DNA of 64,000 bases. Source: Tubulanus polymorphus. Taxonomy: Eukaryota; Nemertea; Palaeonemertea; Tubulaniformes; Tubulanidae. The stretch lies in assembly GCF_964204645.1 (NCBI RefSeq), contig NC_134026.1:30876650-30940649 (forward strand), written 5' to 3'. Shown here piece after piece: positions 12,021-24,512 of this stretch. Position numbers and translations under genes: made by a program. The first letter of the stretch is position 1. Each line of letters begins with the position of its first letter. The notes below the pieces were generated by a model. It saw only the letters and a list, made by a program, of their open reading frames with translations. It had not been told where the DNA came from and ran no database searches.

Positions 12021-12352
12021 CTTGGTAATTTGCCCCAACTCTTTTTCTTTTTTTTACATTTCAGATTGTGATGAGGGGTGGCCTACTCGGTGATATTGAT
12101 TTGAAGATGAAATAATTTAATGGATCATGAATTTAGGAAAAAAGATTACAGCACCACTGACCCATGTTTAAAACAGGAATTTTGGCCTTACTGTTGCAGA
12201 TGATGGATGTAATTTCAGAGGGTATAATTTGAAACGTCAATAACAGCAGTCCCAAATTGTGATCGGTAGTGTGAGTGAGTGAACCCTGTGATCGCTCTCT
12301 TAATTACGAATCTAATCAATTCTTATTCTGCGCATGCAGTCGGTTTTTTACT

Positions 12353-12487
12353 GTAAGGTGCTGCCCCTATGTGTATCATAAGCGGTAAATTTGTGAACTA
12401 ACTGATAGTTCAATTTTCCTACTGCGGCGCGCGAGTAATGAGTTAGTTCACCGTACCGTCAACGATATTTTTAGGGGCAGCACTTGA
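12353..12487. mobile_element. MITE with GTGCTGCCCCTA ends
   Basis: Inverted ends gtaaggtgctgccccta and taggggcagcacttgac enclose about 135 bp. An inner inverted pair gtgaactaac / gttagttcac adds a second hairpin. No coding capacity. Confidence 0.6.
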
Positions 12488-14066
12488 CGGTTATTGGGAC
12501 CAAAGAAAGTAAGAGCTATACGGGTGCCGTTGCGACTTAGAAAATCATACATTAAGAATTTCTTTAAAAAACATTTCACCCCCTGCTGTCAATTTCTGGG
12601 TGGTACATTGTATGGTAGTGGAACCGATCATTCCGTAAAAGTGACGCTAGCACCGGACAAACCCTTTAGAAAAAATAAAGTATAATACTACCACAAAGGG
12701 CAACCTATTCAGAGACACTTACTCAACTGAATCATCGTTAGGATGATTCATCAACATGATGACAGTTTCAAACAACCAGAGAGGCTAAGTTTTTACCTTT
12801 TAGAAATATTAAATTTCATTTTTAATCGCCGAACCGTCGTGATTTTATACTTAATTTTTCATGTAAAAGATATTTTCTACAAGTTAATATTTTTGTGCCC
12901 AAAAAGTCAAAGAAATTCTTAAAAATATCGCTACTGTTCAGCTGCACCAATAACATACGGCCCCTCAGTGTGATAAACTTGAACTGGTTCATTAGACTGA
13001 ATCATGCGGCGGCGTCTGGAATCGGGGATGAAGATAGACCGGTAACCTATTGAATGGGACAGTCTACTTGTGGTACCGGGATTAGATCTGTAGACGTAAC
13101 ATTAGCAATAAATGGTTCAAGTTCAAAGTTCAAGTTCAAATTTATGGTGGATTCAAACAAACATCACAATGACGTCATCACCGACCTTGTAGTCGCGCGA
13201 CGGGAAAGTCGTGTTAGCACCGGAACCGAAAGGTAACTGCGGTATTCCGATTCGACACGGGAGGTCACAATTCGATATTTTCATCATTTTTTGCCAGAAA
13301 TTGATAAAATGAGAGAATGCGGGAATGAGTAGAAGTTGAAGGTAAGCAGCATATTTTACATTAAATCACAATCATTTTCTCTCGTGGTGTTAGTGAACAC
13401 CGTTTGCCGGAGTTAGTAGACGTCGTAGCCTCTTCTAGGCTAAACTAAGTAAGGCAAAGCGAGTGACAACATTTGTCAACATGTCGAAAAGTGAAACCAA
13501 ATGTCAGTCAGATGGAACTACAGGTCCTGAAATGGTCGAGGGATTGTTCACAGTCACTGTAGTTCGTACCTTAACTCCAAGATGGCTGACACGCTACGAC
13601 CGGGCAGCCGACCTAAGTGCGTTCAGCGAGTGGTGGTCGTGGTCCGGGCCGTGGTTGTTTGGCGATGTGCGTTATCTACAGTCTGATCGACATTTTCTAA
13701 ATCTCTGATCTGATATAAACTACAAGATGGTAGGAAGTGGTAGTAACCTTCCTCTCTTCTGACTGTGAAAATCATCTTATCGCCTTACAATTGAACCCAT
13801 TTAATGGGTTCAATTTTAAGGCACAAAGATGATTACCGCTGTGGATTGAATATAACTATGGTTACCCTGATATTGATAAAAGCTCGCATTATTGCAACTT
13901 CACGGACGCTAACCACGCCATTACCACAATCAGCATCGCACAATTAATTAATTATTTATTAATGTTAGTTTTACATGTATTCACTACTATATTGATTGAT
14001 TCTGTTAAATGATGTGATGTTCCAGAGGAGACCTTGACAACAATTTAAACTGTTTGACTGACTGCA
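12488..14066. other. Upstream region of MGAT2, possible 5' UTR exon
   Basis: No protein is recognised. A GC-richer segment at 13370-13447 ends in a plausible donor (aaactaa then gtaagg) and could be a non-coding first exon for MGAT2, whose first coding exon has an acceptor at 14293-14294. The sequence ccaagatggctgac near 13578 matches a YY1-type promoter motif. Both calls are inference. Confidence 0.3.
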
Positions 14067-14250
14067 GCATGCGGATGCAGTATTTTCTATAGCAGGCTGT
14101 GGCATGCGGATGCAGTATTTTCTATAGCAGGCTGTGGCATGCGTATGCGGTATTTTCTATAGCAGGCTGTGGCATGCGTATGCAGTATTTTCTATAGCAG
14201 GCTGTGGCATGCGTATGCGGTATTTTCTATAGCAGGCTGTGGCATGCGTA
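14067..14250. repeat. 35-bp minisatellite just upstream of MGAT2 coding exon 1
   Basis: gcatgcggatgcagtatttt (later copies gcatgcgtatgc) starts at 14067, 14102, 14137, 14172, 14207 and 14242, a strict 35-bp period with about 5.3 copies. It ends some 44 bp before the acceptor of the first coding exon, so it would be intronic. Confidence 0.85.
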
Positions 14251-14343
14251 TCTAATACAGCATACTGTACGATGATTATTCTATATATTTTTAGGAGCTG
14301 TTCCCATGACGATGACATTGTTGTGAAGGTTGATATCGTAACA

Positions 14344-17300
14344 ATGCGAGGTCATTGTTGCTACGTGTCGAGGAAGACTTTACGCTCAGTCGCTGCGCTG
14401 GTTATAACCGCGATATTGTTCATAAACGTTATAGCGTTTAACCGCAGTTTGAAATATGAAACGGTTCATCCTGACTACGAGATCAGTCGACGTTGGACCG
14501 ACAATAAAAAACTATTCCCAGTCGCGGTGCCGGCTGCGGCTAGTGACCACTCTGTGATAACGGATACTGTTGTTCGAACTGCTCCGGCTGAAACTATTCG
14601 ACCTACGAAGATGCTCGTAATCGTGAATAACGTTCCGATATCGATGCCGTATTCAGATTTATTGAACGTAACGTCCACAAATTTAACGACGTTGAAAACA
14701 GCCATTCGGACCATCAACGAAAAACAGTTCATTTTTAATAAACACATGTTGGATTCAAAGTTCGCGAATAATTCGGACAGCGTCGCGATTCTCGTACAGG
14801 TTCACAATCGAGCGGCGTATTTACGACACCTCGTACGCTCACTCGCCAGGGCAAGAGGAATCGAGAATACGCTCGTTATTTTCAGCCACGATTATTATTC
14901 GCCTGAATTGAACGCCATCACTGAATCGATCGGAGCATTCCCAGTAAGTATTCACTGAATCGATCGGAGCATTCCCAGTAAGTATTCACTGAATCGATCG
15001 GAGCATTCCCAGTAAGTATTCACTGAATCGATCGGAGCATTCCCAGTAAGTATTCACTGAATCGATCGGAGCATTCCCAGTAAGTATTCACTGAATCGAT
15101 CGGAGCATTCCCAGTAAGTATTCGAATCCCTGCCAGGAATCAAACACAGCATTCTTTGTAAGTTTCACGGCAGGGATTCGAACCTGATAGCATCGTTACA
15201 CTCGGCTACAACACAAACCCCTGTCACACTGGACCGAGTGCGCAGGTACAGCTTTGCCGCACAAAAACTTGCGGCACCAATCAGATTGCTCGTTGTATAA
15301 TCGCTGAGGTAAATGTCATGGAACAACTACCGGTATAAATGGGAAAAACCCAGGCTAAAATGAAACGGGATATCTGATTGGCTAATAATGACATCATCTA
15401 AGCTGCACGCTCGGTCTAGTGTGATAGGGTTTTGTACTGTGACAATCTCGATGCCATCAGGTTCGAATCCTGGGGAGGATGGTTTTACGGTATCTAATGG
15501 AGCATTCCCAATAGTACATGTAATATTATCTGATTAGTTTTGAATTGTTCACTGATGCTATAATCTGTTGATAGCTTTTATGAAAATGATGGTGTTTTTA
15601 AACCAGTTTTTGCTGCGCGAAGTCAATGAGAATGTGTTTGTTTTTCTGATTCAGGTTTTGCAGATTTTCTATCCGAAGTCGATGCAACTTTACCCGCGTG
15701 TATTTCCCGGGGAAGATCCCAATGATTGTCCTCGTAATTTACCCAGAAAAAAGTGAGTTTTTACTCGCGAAATCAATGATATTCTCAAATGTTAAATCCA
15801 TATCAATGAATGACTGAGACAATAAATCAGGATTTTACATCCTGGACAGATCCTGGACAGACCGTAAATAATATCACAATCAGGATTAAGTGTTTTGGTC
15901 TATAATTGTATGTGTAAATGTTAAGTTGTTTTAATTGTGTGTATTTTCTAGAGCTGCGATAAAACGTTGTAATAACGCCGGGTATCCGGATAGATACGGA
16001 CATTACAGGGAGGCAAAATATACACAAACCAAACATCACTGGTTCTGGAAGGTAACGTTGGAATCTGAACTCAATTAACCGGGTTTCTGCGACTCCAGGG
16101 TCCGATCTAAGGAATAAGAACCACTCGCCCGGGGGGGCAAGCATATCTGAAATTTTACTTACCCCCTCAAAAATCTACTTGCCCTACATAAGCAGTCCAA
16201 CTGTTGTATCGATTGGCAAAAAGCTTTGAGACAGAATTGCACTAGCCCGGGGGACAAGTGATAATGATAACCTACTTGCCCTTATGATAATATACTTGTC
16301 CCAGGCAATCAGTGCTTAGATCGGACCCTGCGACTCTTTTGGCTGAGAGTCGAAATATCAATATAAATCCATCATTCACAGAATCCTACCTGATGATGCT
16401 GAATTAATTGTTTTCTAGATGAATCGTGTGTTCGGTAACCTTCACATCATGAAAGATTTTCAAGGTCACTTGCTTTTGTTAGAAGAAGATCATTTTGTAG
16501 CTGAGGATTTTTTACATGTGTTAAATTTACTTAAAAATCATCGCGACAGGTAAAAAAAACACGCTTCGTTTTATTGTGCGATCACGTCCAGTCAATCACT
16601 TTCTTACCTTATTCCAAATGGTTTTTATTCGAAATTAAGAAATTGTTTTTCTTATTCTTATCTGTACGATACAGTGGATTACGCTCGTATTTATTATAAA
16701 ACGTTTATCTAATTTCATTTGGTGCGCAATACAGTTAACCATACCTAACTCTGACTAGCCGGGACCAGCAAGAAGCAAGGTCCTAAGATCGGAATTCGAA
16801 TTAGTCAAAAGTCTCCGAGTTGACGATGACTGAGTAAAACAAGGTTTACCGTATTGTGTTTATGCTGAACTGTAATGGATATCTCCTGTATGATATAATA
16901 TAAGCGTAGTTGATTGTATCGCGATGATTCCTTCAATCCCAATCATATAGGAAATTATTTGATTTCAGATGAATGTAATTATTGTGGTGAGCATTCTAAT
17001 CTTCTATCGGTACCTTCTTATTCTCTTATAGATATTGTAAAATATGTCAAATTGTTGATATATTTTCAAAGCTTACGTATTTGCTACTTCGGTGGTGAAG
17101 AACTATGTGAATTGTGATGTCGGAGATTGGGACAGCAATATGTATTATATATGTGTTAATAGATATGGCTTGGTTGAAAGATATTTCTGCATTTTTTTCA
17201 CAGCTCAACTCCTAAATCTTCATAAATTACTGGGCAGCAACATCTAGTTCAGGGTGGCCACTTACTTACCTGTGAATCTGGGAAAATTCGGGGAAATTTC

Positions 17301-19511
17301 TTTTCTGTGAGGTAGGGCATTTTGCGGCGAAAATCTGTCTGATTACTGGATTTTGTAGAAAAAAAGCTAAAAATCAAGGAAATTCATCGAGATTGTTCGT
17401 AAAATCAACAGTTTCAGCAGTAATGTCTTACGTATTTGACTGTGTCAGGGAATAGTCGGGGAAAACCCAAGTCAAATAAAAGTGGCCGCCCTATAGTTAT
17501 ATCCATCCTATACATCATACTGATCTGGAATAAGCACCGCACTACTGTGGCAAGCGAGGATCTGTCAGGTGGCGCTAGTAGTAATTCCGTCATACATGCT
17601 TCGATATCTGCTGCATTTCGTTTAAATTCAAATCAACTTTTCTTCCCTCTATCCTAAATCATTACTAGGGACAGATAATCTTGTAAAGACTCTTTCTTGA
17701 GACCAGTTGTGAATTTAGATTCGGAAGTTTAAAAAAATCCAGCAAAAATAATTTAGTTTCATCTGCCTACAAAAAACTGAATGTTACTCCTGCCATCTAG
17801 TTGCCAGTACCTCACACGATCATGAACTATTACGGTAATTATTATAATGTTAAATTGATGATTCTATTGTTTTTCAGCACATGTCCAGATTGTAATATTT
17901 TAACGATAGGAAATTACGATAAACGACCAACTTTTTCACCATTTTCTGGGAAAGTAAGTTATTAATAACTCGGGATCTCGCAGTTATCATAGATTCTCTT
18001 CTGGATCCGGTTCGGGAGTTTGAGTAAGAGTTAACTCTGAGTTCTCATTTTCATGAGTGAAATCTGAACTTTTACCCGTGGAACTGGATCCAATTCAATT
18101 TGCTCAAATATAGATGATTGGTCCTCTGACTGAGATCTGAGGCGTGCGCTTATAGTCGACTGTATTTCTTGCGGGATTTGTTTAAATGTTAATTTCTTCT
18201 TTTGATTTTTATTCTATAATCAACACAGTTGGAAGTATCGTTATGGGTATCGGCTAAACACAATATGGGCATGGCTCTGAATTCAACTACTTGGAATAAA
18301 ATCAAGCGATGTAGTAACGAATTTTGTAAATTCGATGATTACAATTGGGATTGGACATTACAGTATATCGGAATGAAATGCATTCCCGGTCGTTTGAAAG
18401 TGATGGCTCTGAAATCACCGAGAGTTTTTCACATCGGGGAATGGTAAGTATTCATTCATTACTCATCAGTTCATCGCGATCATTTACAGTTTAACTCTCA
18501 CCATTGAAGTCATCATTAGCCGCGTTCACACTAGATTCGGCGCTTACAAAGTACCGTACTTCACTGGTGCCGAATTCACCAAAATACGGCGCTTATAACA
18601 GCCAGTTACGTTCACACTACGAGTCGGCAATTCGGCACTTAGTAAGCCCGGTATAGTAGTCACCCAGTGTGCCAATAGAGGGGAGTGTAACTAGTGCTAA
18701 GTGTATTGTACTACGCAGATGTGAATACGCGGCTAGCTAAGCGTTGAATCTGCGTTCACACTACAGAGAATACGCGGCCAGCTCAGTGCCGTACTGAGAT
18801 CGGGTTTTCTGCTTAATAAGCGGCGTATTTCAGTACGGAACTGAATAGGCCTCGAATAGGCCTCGAATAATTTCCTAGTGTGAACGCTTAGTACCGTACT
18901 GAAATCCTAGTGTGAATGCAGCTATTGTAGCTGTGACAACTTGTACTTGAATTAGATGTATTATTTATTAAGTGTAAGTCGTCATTTGGATCGAATTGAG
19001 ATTAGAATATAGAGTTGTTTACCCTAGTTTAACTGAACTCAAGTCGACGAGACTTGAGGGGCTGGTTCCATAGTCGAGACTTAAGTCTAAAAGTGGTCTT
19101 TAATCTTAAGACTGGTTTTAAGCTGTTAGATGAGCTATAGAACAAAGATAGTCTTAGACCAGTCTTAAGTCTAAGTCATGACTTTGGAAACGGCCCGAGG
19201 AGTAAAAGTCATTGCAACTGACGATTTATCAAAATGATGACTTACACTTTTGTCGATAATTCAGGTTTTTCATAAATTCAGTTCTAATTTTCTCATTGAA
19301 TTACAGCGGAATTCACCATAAAGGGAAAGTTTGTTTACCCGACCAAAAAGCAGCTCAACTCGACGACTTACTACACAAGAATACAAACTTTCTTTATCCG
19401 AATTACTTAAAAACATTAGGCTGGTCGAAACAACAAGCTCGTATTCCAAAACCAAACGGAGGTTGGGGTGATATCAGAGATCATCAACTATGTAGTAGTT
19501 TTATACAATGA
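14344..19511 (+). CDS. MGAT2: Alpha-1,6-mannosyl-glycoprotein 2-beta-N-acetylglucosaminyltransferase (GlcNAc-transferase II)
   Basis: Adds GlcNAc from UDP-GlcNAc to the alpha-1,6 mannose arm, converting hybrid to complex N-glycans in the Golgi lumen. Seven coding exons: 14344-14943, 15655-15752, 15952-16051, 16419-16549, 17878-17953, 18229-18443 and 19307-19511. All have GT-AG borders and agreeing phases, giving 474 residues (the human enzyme has 447). It is a type II membrane protein: short cytosolic start MRGHCCYVSRKTLR, membrane anchor about residues 14-32, then stem and catalytic domain. Family hallmarks are VQVHNRAAYLRHLV, LVIFSHDYYSPELNAI, YGHYREAKYTQTKHHW, the metal-site EED at 288-290, DDYNWDWTLQY and NGGWGDIRDHQLC. 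The start at 14344 is preferred because an acceptor (tatttttag, AG at 14293-14294) precedes it; frame upstream is intronic. Exon 1's donor region is tandemly repeated. Human MGAT2 has an intronless coding region, unlike this copy. A possible poly(A) signal is at 20482. Confidence 0.95.
14920..15123 (+). repeat. Six perfect 34-bp copies of the MGAT2 exon 1 end and splice donor
   Basis: The unit starts actgaatcgatcggagcatt and ends cccagtaagtattc. It begins at 14920, 14954, 14988, 15022, 15056 and 15090 without a mismatch. The first copy consists of the last 24 coding bases of exon 1 plus 10 intron bases including the donor GTAAGT. Joining at the first donor (after 14943) restores the family sequence GAFP-VLQIFYP. 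Use of any later donor would include the in-frame TGA at 14956-14958. Confidence 0.95.
15140..15485. mobile_element. Two tRNA-like remnants in opposite orientation
   Basis: 15145-15217 on the minus strand reads as a tRNA-like head with B box aggttcgaatccctgcc. 15435-15480 on the plus strand carries aggttcgaatcctgggg. The MITE at 15218-15430 sits between them. All lie in MGAT2 intron 1. Confidence 0.45.
15218..15430. mobile_element. MITE in MGAT2 intron 1
   Basis: Imperfect inverted ends of about 27 bp: left CCCCTGTCACACTGGACC then GAGTGCGCAG, right CTGCACGCTCGGTCTAG then TGTGATAGGG. The 213-bp body has no open frame. Confidence 0.7.
16096..16330 (+). mobile_element. hAT-like MITE, copy 1 (MGAT2 intron 3)
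   Basis: Perfect 16-bp inverted ends CAGGGTCCGATCTAAG and CTTAGATCGGACCCTG enclose about 235 bp. The flanks share cgactc, extendable to tgcgactc if the terminal bases are shared. CAGGG termini are typical of hAT elements. The interior contains acttgccc / gggacaagtg complementary stretches. A second copy is at 38266-38512. Confidence 0.7.
18519..18922. mobile_element. MITE in MGAT2 intron 6
   Basis: Ends GCCGCGTTCACACTAGATTC and its near-complement GAAATCCTAGTGTGAATGCAGC enclose about 400 bp and are flanked by TA on both sides. The interior repeats gttcacacta-type blocks at about 18611 and 18754, suggesting nested or duplicated copies. Confidence 0.65.
19059..19196 (-). mobile_element. PIF/Harbinger-like MITE, copy 2 (MGAT2 intron 6)
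   Basis: A 138-bp element, reverse orientation to the 7520 copy, with ends GGGCTGGTTCCATAGTCGAG and GGAAACGGCCC. It is flanked by GAG on both sides (19056-19058 and 19197-19199). Confidence 0.75.
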
Positions 19512-22230
19512 GTTTATGGCTTCAACTCATGTGATGAATAACTCAACGCGGATTAGTTTTTTGACGAATTTTTATGCTGCTTTTTTGCGTATGTTTTTTT
19601 CTTTTAAAGAAATTATAGAATATTGCTAAAAATAATGAACTTTGCTGGAAATTATTTAATGTTATAATTTGCTGAAAATGACGTTAATATTGAGGGATGT
19701 GACACTACTGTTAATGTGATTTAATTTATAAGTAGAATTCAACGTTCTTCTGGTTAAATTATTGTTTTCTTTGTTGTTATGTCTGAGTGTATTGAATCTA
19801 TGGATCTGACTTGTATCGTGTGGTTCTAGAATGTACAGAAATCTAGACAATTTTTAGGCAAAATTAATTTGAAATGTAACAAAACATTAATCAAGGTTTT
19901 GAAGGCATCGCTCTTTATAATCACAATTCTGAGATGTCTCACATGAACTCGATGGTTTTTAAGGGTTTGCTCGGAATTAAAATGTTATTTGCTCTGTTGT
20001 TATAGTTGTTTCTATTAGATTTCTCATTATTGTTGCAATTATGTTTTCACATTTAGAGTCAGTGCTCAACACAAAGATTTGTTTGTAGTACACTCTATAG
20101 CCTGTAATATCAGCACTGTGTTATCAAATACAGTAGACTCCAATTGCTTCGGATTTTGAGGGACCAAAAAAGTCTCTCTAAAATTTGAAAATTTGTAATG
20201 TATTATCAGTATGGGCCCGTGTCACTATGGGGTAGAATGAGTCCGGGCCCGCAATAATCCGAGGCAATCAACTCCAGGTCAAACTGAGTCTGCGCCCGTG
20301 ATAAACGGTTGTAATCAGCTCCGGGGTAAACTGAGTTCGGGGCCCATGACAAATGTTGTAATCAACTCTGGCGTAAACTGAGTCCACTGTATCAAATTGA
20401 AGTATTACAAATTACCAGTGTCAGGGATATTGCATAATATTGAGATTTCAAAAAAAGATAATTATGCATTTTATAACGTTGAATAAAAAGTAATTTTATA
20501 TTCAAGTATTATTATAAATATAATTATTATTATTATACAAATGAAATCAATGCCAAATCAGGCGCCGAATGATCACAGCGAATAATTCATCAATTATTTG
20601 AAATTACTGACATTAATTTCTGGTATTTTACAAAATAGCGTCGCTTTCAGTTGAATCTAATTATTATTTTATATAAATACATTTATCTTGTAAGAAACAG
20701 ATAAAAGATAATAAAGTATATCTATCGTATATCTATAGTTCAATGTTATATTCAGTTTCTCTGTCCCTTTCTCATTCTCCTCCCTCTCCTCATTCTCCTC
20801 CCTCGGCCCCCTCCTCATTCTCCCTCTCCTCATTCTCTCCTCTCTGCTCCCTCCTCATTCTCCTCTCTCTCTCTCATTCTCCTCCCTCGCCTCCCTCTCC
20901 TGAAATCAAAGTTACTGAACTACTTGGTACCTCTCGGATCGATTCATCGGATATAACAGTCAACACAATTTTGTTATTTTCGTACGCGACAACGAACTAT
21001 CAGATTTATAACGAACATATTTTCCGATTTCCTGAAGTTCGTTGTAACGAGGTTCCGCTGTATTTTAGCCTTGCTGTTGAAATAACAAGGCATTCGTGAA
21101 TATTACTATTACAACACGGAGGAAACTTCGAAATGTTAGTGGGATTTGATGTCATTGTTTGAACAACGTGGACTGTGTTTCATCTAAGCTGCAGTCGCAA
21201 GTAGTCGCGTTGAGAGGGTAGAAGTGAAAGCCCCGCCGTGCTGCCGACTGATGAATTGCTCTACAAGAAACTGAAGTTTTGCATCTATCGAAAGTAATTA
21301 ACGTTTAGTTTGATGACGTGAAAAGTGCTCAGCAAACAGATGAATAATCAGAACTATAAATTATTGATGATTAGTCATCAATTTCAAGTGGAAAACTGCG
21401 CACAAAAAGTGAACTTATTACGAACCATACATTTACAGATTTCTCTAGATATTCTTGATAGAGGACACGAAGCTGTCATTAAAGAAAATTCAGATGTTAA
21501 TTGAGAGAGAAAGCGACCCGGCTTAACGGTGCTTGGTTTGCTACCGAACCCACCACCGTTTAACCTTCAGACAGCATACTTGAAGTCATAGAGATAGAGA
21601 GAGAAGGGGGAGAGACAGAGACAGAGGGAGGGGTAGAGGGAAAGGGACAACTGGGTAACTGAGAAACGATAAGGACATATGGACGGGAAGAACCGATCAG
21701 CTATTTACGTGATTTCAAGAACCTTTTCGAGATTTTCAAAACAGATTTCATATTCATAAAACGATATAGGCTAAACGTATATAAGTCCATATAGACCTGT
21801 GGTACCAGGACCTTGATTAATACAAATATACGCAATTATTATGACCTGGCACTGATTCAAGTCACGCATTTAAGTTCAACGCTTTATTGGACAGAGAACA
21901 GATTTTACGAAAATGTACTGAATATTTCTGGTCAGAACATTAACACAATTACACTCGGAATTACAAATTGTTCATCAAAATCAGTGTGATGATTATTAAC
22001 CTAAATTAATTCTGATAGAACTGAAGGTTCTCGCTCTCTTCTTTCCCTCACGAGAATTACATTTATAGTCACTGTGGTGCGGTGTACTTATCCTCGGAAC
22101 ATATTGGAACCGCCATCGATCCAGCGGTTGGAAAAGTGCCACATTTGACGTTAATAAGGGTTTGCATATTAATGCACCACCATCTGTTGTCGATGTTATT
22201 ATTATTATATCGCAGACGCGACACAGAGAG
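19512..22230. other. MGAT2 3' UTR and downstream intergenic
   Basis: A poly(A)-signal candidate AATAAA is at 20482-20487. 20138-20400 carries cagtagactccaattgcttc and degenerate internal copies ending gagtccactgtatc, resembling Tigger/pogo-type ends. 20755-20900 is a CT-rich tract. 20990-21066 is one reverse-oriented copy of the unit that forms the 45.1-45.8 kb array. 21595-21655 is GA-rich. No coding exon was found. Confidence 0.5.
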
Positions 22231-22290
22231 CTCTAGAACAGACGAACCACATCTCAGCTGAGCGACGACGGCTTACTGAAATATTTACAG
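22215..22290 (+). promoter_or_regulatory. Possible non-coding first exon of the HOPX-like gene
   Basis: A GC-richer stretch ending aaatatttacag followed by GTATGG gives a usable splice donor at 22291, and the next acceptor used is at 24483-24484. This linkage is inference from position and splice signals; transcript data would decide it. Confidence 0.25.
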
Positions 22291-24484
22291 GTATGGTTCA
22301 ATACCCTTTAGTTTCATTGTCGGCTTTCACCCTTGATGAGAGTTGAAATTACGCAGTTTACTTCAAAATGTTTTAACCATCTCTTCTGAACCGCACGTGG
22401 GAATATGGGGTCAATCTTTTTTTCGTAAATCTTTTTTTTTTAGATAACCATAGCAATATTATATCGAAGACATAATTGTACTATAAGATGTGATAAGATC
22501 TACTTTGTTTTCTTAATGAAAAATCATCGTGTCGGAAAGATCCTTTGCATTTTATTTCTCCTTTGATTTTCCGGTTTTTTCTAACATTTCTAGGCCTTCT
22601 TTTAATTTCACAAATGTTAGTATGAAATATGAATTAATCACAGTAATGAAATATACAATAACATGATACGTATAAAACATGACTAAACAAAACAAAACAA
22701 TGTGATTGATTTTATCGATTATCAGTTGATCGATTGGGGCCCTAGAGGTACTTGTTGAACCCTGGGTCGAACCCTGGATAACAAATGTGACAATGTTTAA
22801 ATGTCAATATAAATACACAAGGATTTATTTGAGTTTCAAGGAGCTCGAATTGACTTTCAATGAATGAATGTATGATCAATATTTACAACACAAATAAACA
22901 CCGACAATATAAGAGTTTGTCGTAAACACAAAAACGATCAAATATGAAATGTGAAATTGAAAATTTTGAAATTATGCGGCATCTCAGATCATTTTCAGCA
23001 CTTGTCAAGCACCCACGCTCCGAAAATTCAGGCTTCCCAATATAATTGTTTCAATCCTCTTCAACGCTTTTTGTTTTCTATACTTGAAAATCGTGTTCTA
23101 AGCGCTAATGAAAATTCCGATGTTCAATCAGAAATTGCCAGTTTGAAGTGAAAACTATGATTTATTCACGTTGTTTTATGTTGAAGACCTTGAAGTCATG
23201 AAATTATTTTCATGAGTAATGGCGAAGATCTGAACCATGTACTGAGCGGACCACGAAACATCAATCATAATTCCACTATGCCTTGTTTATTTCAATCTCA
23301 ATCCAGTGGTAATCATAAACCGAAGTCATAAAAATAATTGTCGCGTGGAATTTCATATCGGATCGGATAATATGTTACACAAATTGACAAAATTAAGACA
23401 CAGTTATAAGCGACATGTAGGGGCCTATATGTATTATAGATTATCATAATCATTATAAATTGTAAATATTTTCTTGGTTGATGGTTGTGAATTAACCCTT
23501 TTGTATGGACTGAGTTCTTAGTCGGGTCTTTCTTGCTCAAACTCCTGCGGATCCAGAAAGTTTTATGTATATATGATAAATCATTCAATTTTTGAATCCA
23601 TCCTAATATACTCCATCGAAATTAGGAGTTCTAAAATACGTTTTTAGATGGTGATTTAGGAGGTGATTTATTTGCTCTGTTTTACTTGAACAGCTCAAAT
23701 GCTTTATTGATGAGAGTGGAAACATTCAGTAGGTCTGCTGTACATGACGCTGCAATTGTTTCGTGATCTCGATAATTATTGGCATGTAACTAGTAATGCG
23801 AGAGGTGGTAGAGGGGGAGAGGGGAGAGGGGAGAAGGGAGAGGGGAGAGGGGAGAGGGGAGAGGGGAGAGGGGAGAGGGGAGAGGGGAGAGGGGAGAGGG
23901 GAGAGGGAGATGGGAGAGGGGGAGGGGGAGAGGGGAGAGGAGAGTCGGGCTGTACTCAGTAGTGAGGCAGGATGTAGATGTATTCCAAAGTAATAATATC
24001 TAAGTCATCCCGCTGACTGATATAGAATAGATATTTTGTATGCAACACAATAAAAACATTTGTTTGCTACTGTAAGAAAATAAAAAATCTATGTGTTTGT
24101 ATCGCGATTCAATGAAAGGTAGAAGCAATTCCTATCCTTAACACCTGACTTGCGCAGAGGTAGCTGGCATGGGTGCACAGTAGGACGAGATGGTCCAGGC
24201 GTCACAGGAGATGTAGTAGGTCTTAACATTTACCTGGAAATCTCTTGATGTGGGGAATGACGACGATTGATTCCGGGCTTACATTTGAGTCCGAAATATT
24301 GGACGCAGGCCAAAGGGCCAAACTAACTATAGCTGCCCATCGGCAGAACTTCCAATCAAAATGAATGCGTAAGCACCCCTCTCTTCACCTGAAAAAAATG
24401 GAGCCGACCGGTCTAAATCAGCAACGCCAAACTATCGATGTTTGTTTGTATATGAAAGTAAATATTAATCTGGTAATTTTTCAG
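22291..24484. other. Putative first intron of the HOPX-like gene, with a GA-rich microsatellite
   Basis: No supported exon. 23800-23945 is (GGGAGAGGGGA)n purine-rich DNA able to form triplex or slipped structures. The rest is AT-rich unique sequence. Confidence 0.4.
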
Positions 24485-24512
24485 ATAGGTATTCTAACCG
24501 GCGGCCAGAAAT

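Noticed and set aside
13490-13708. ORF starting MSKSETKCQSDG
   Set aside because: No family resemblance and no splice link to MGAT2; left as part of the upstream region.
14239-14343. Extension of the MGAT2 frame upstream of 14344
   Set aside because: The added part overlaps the 35-bp minisatellite and a splice acceptor at 14293-14294, so it is probably intronic or 5' UTR.
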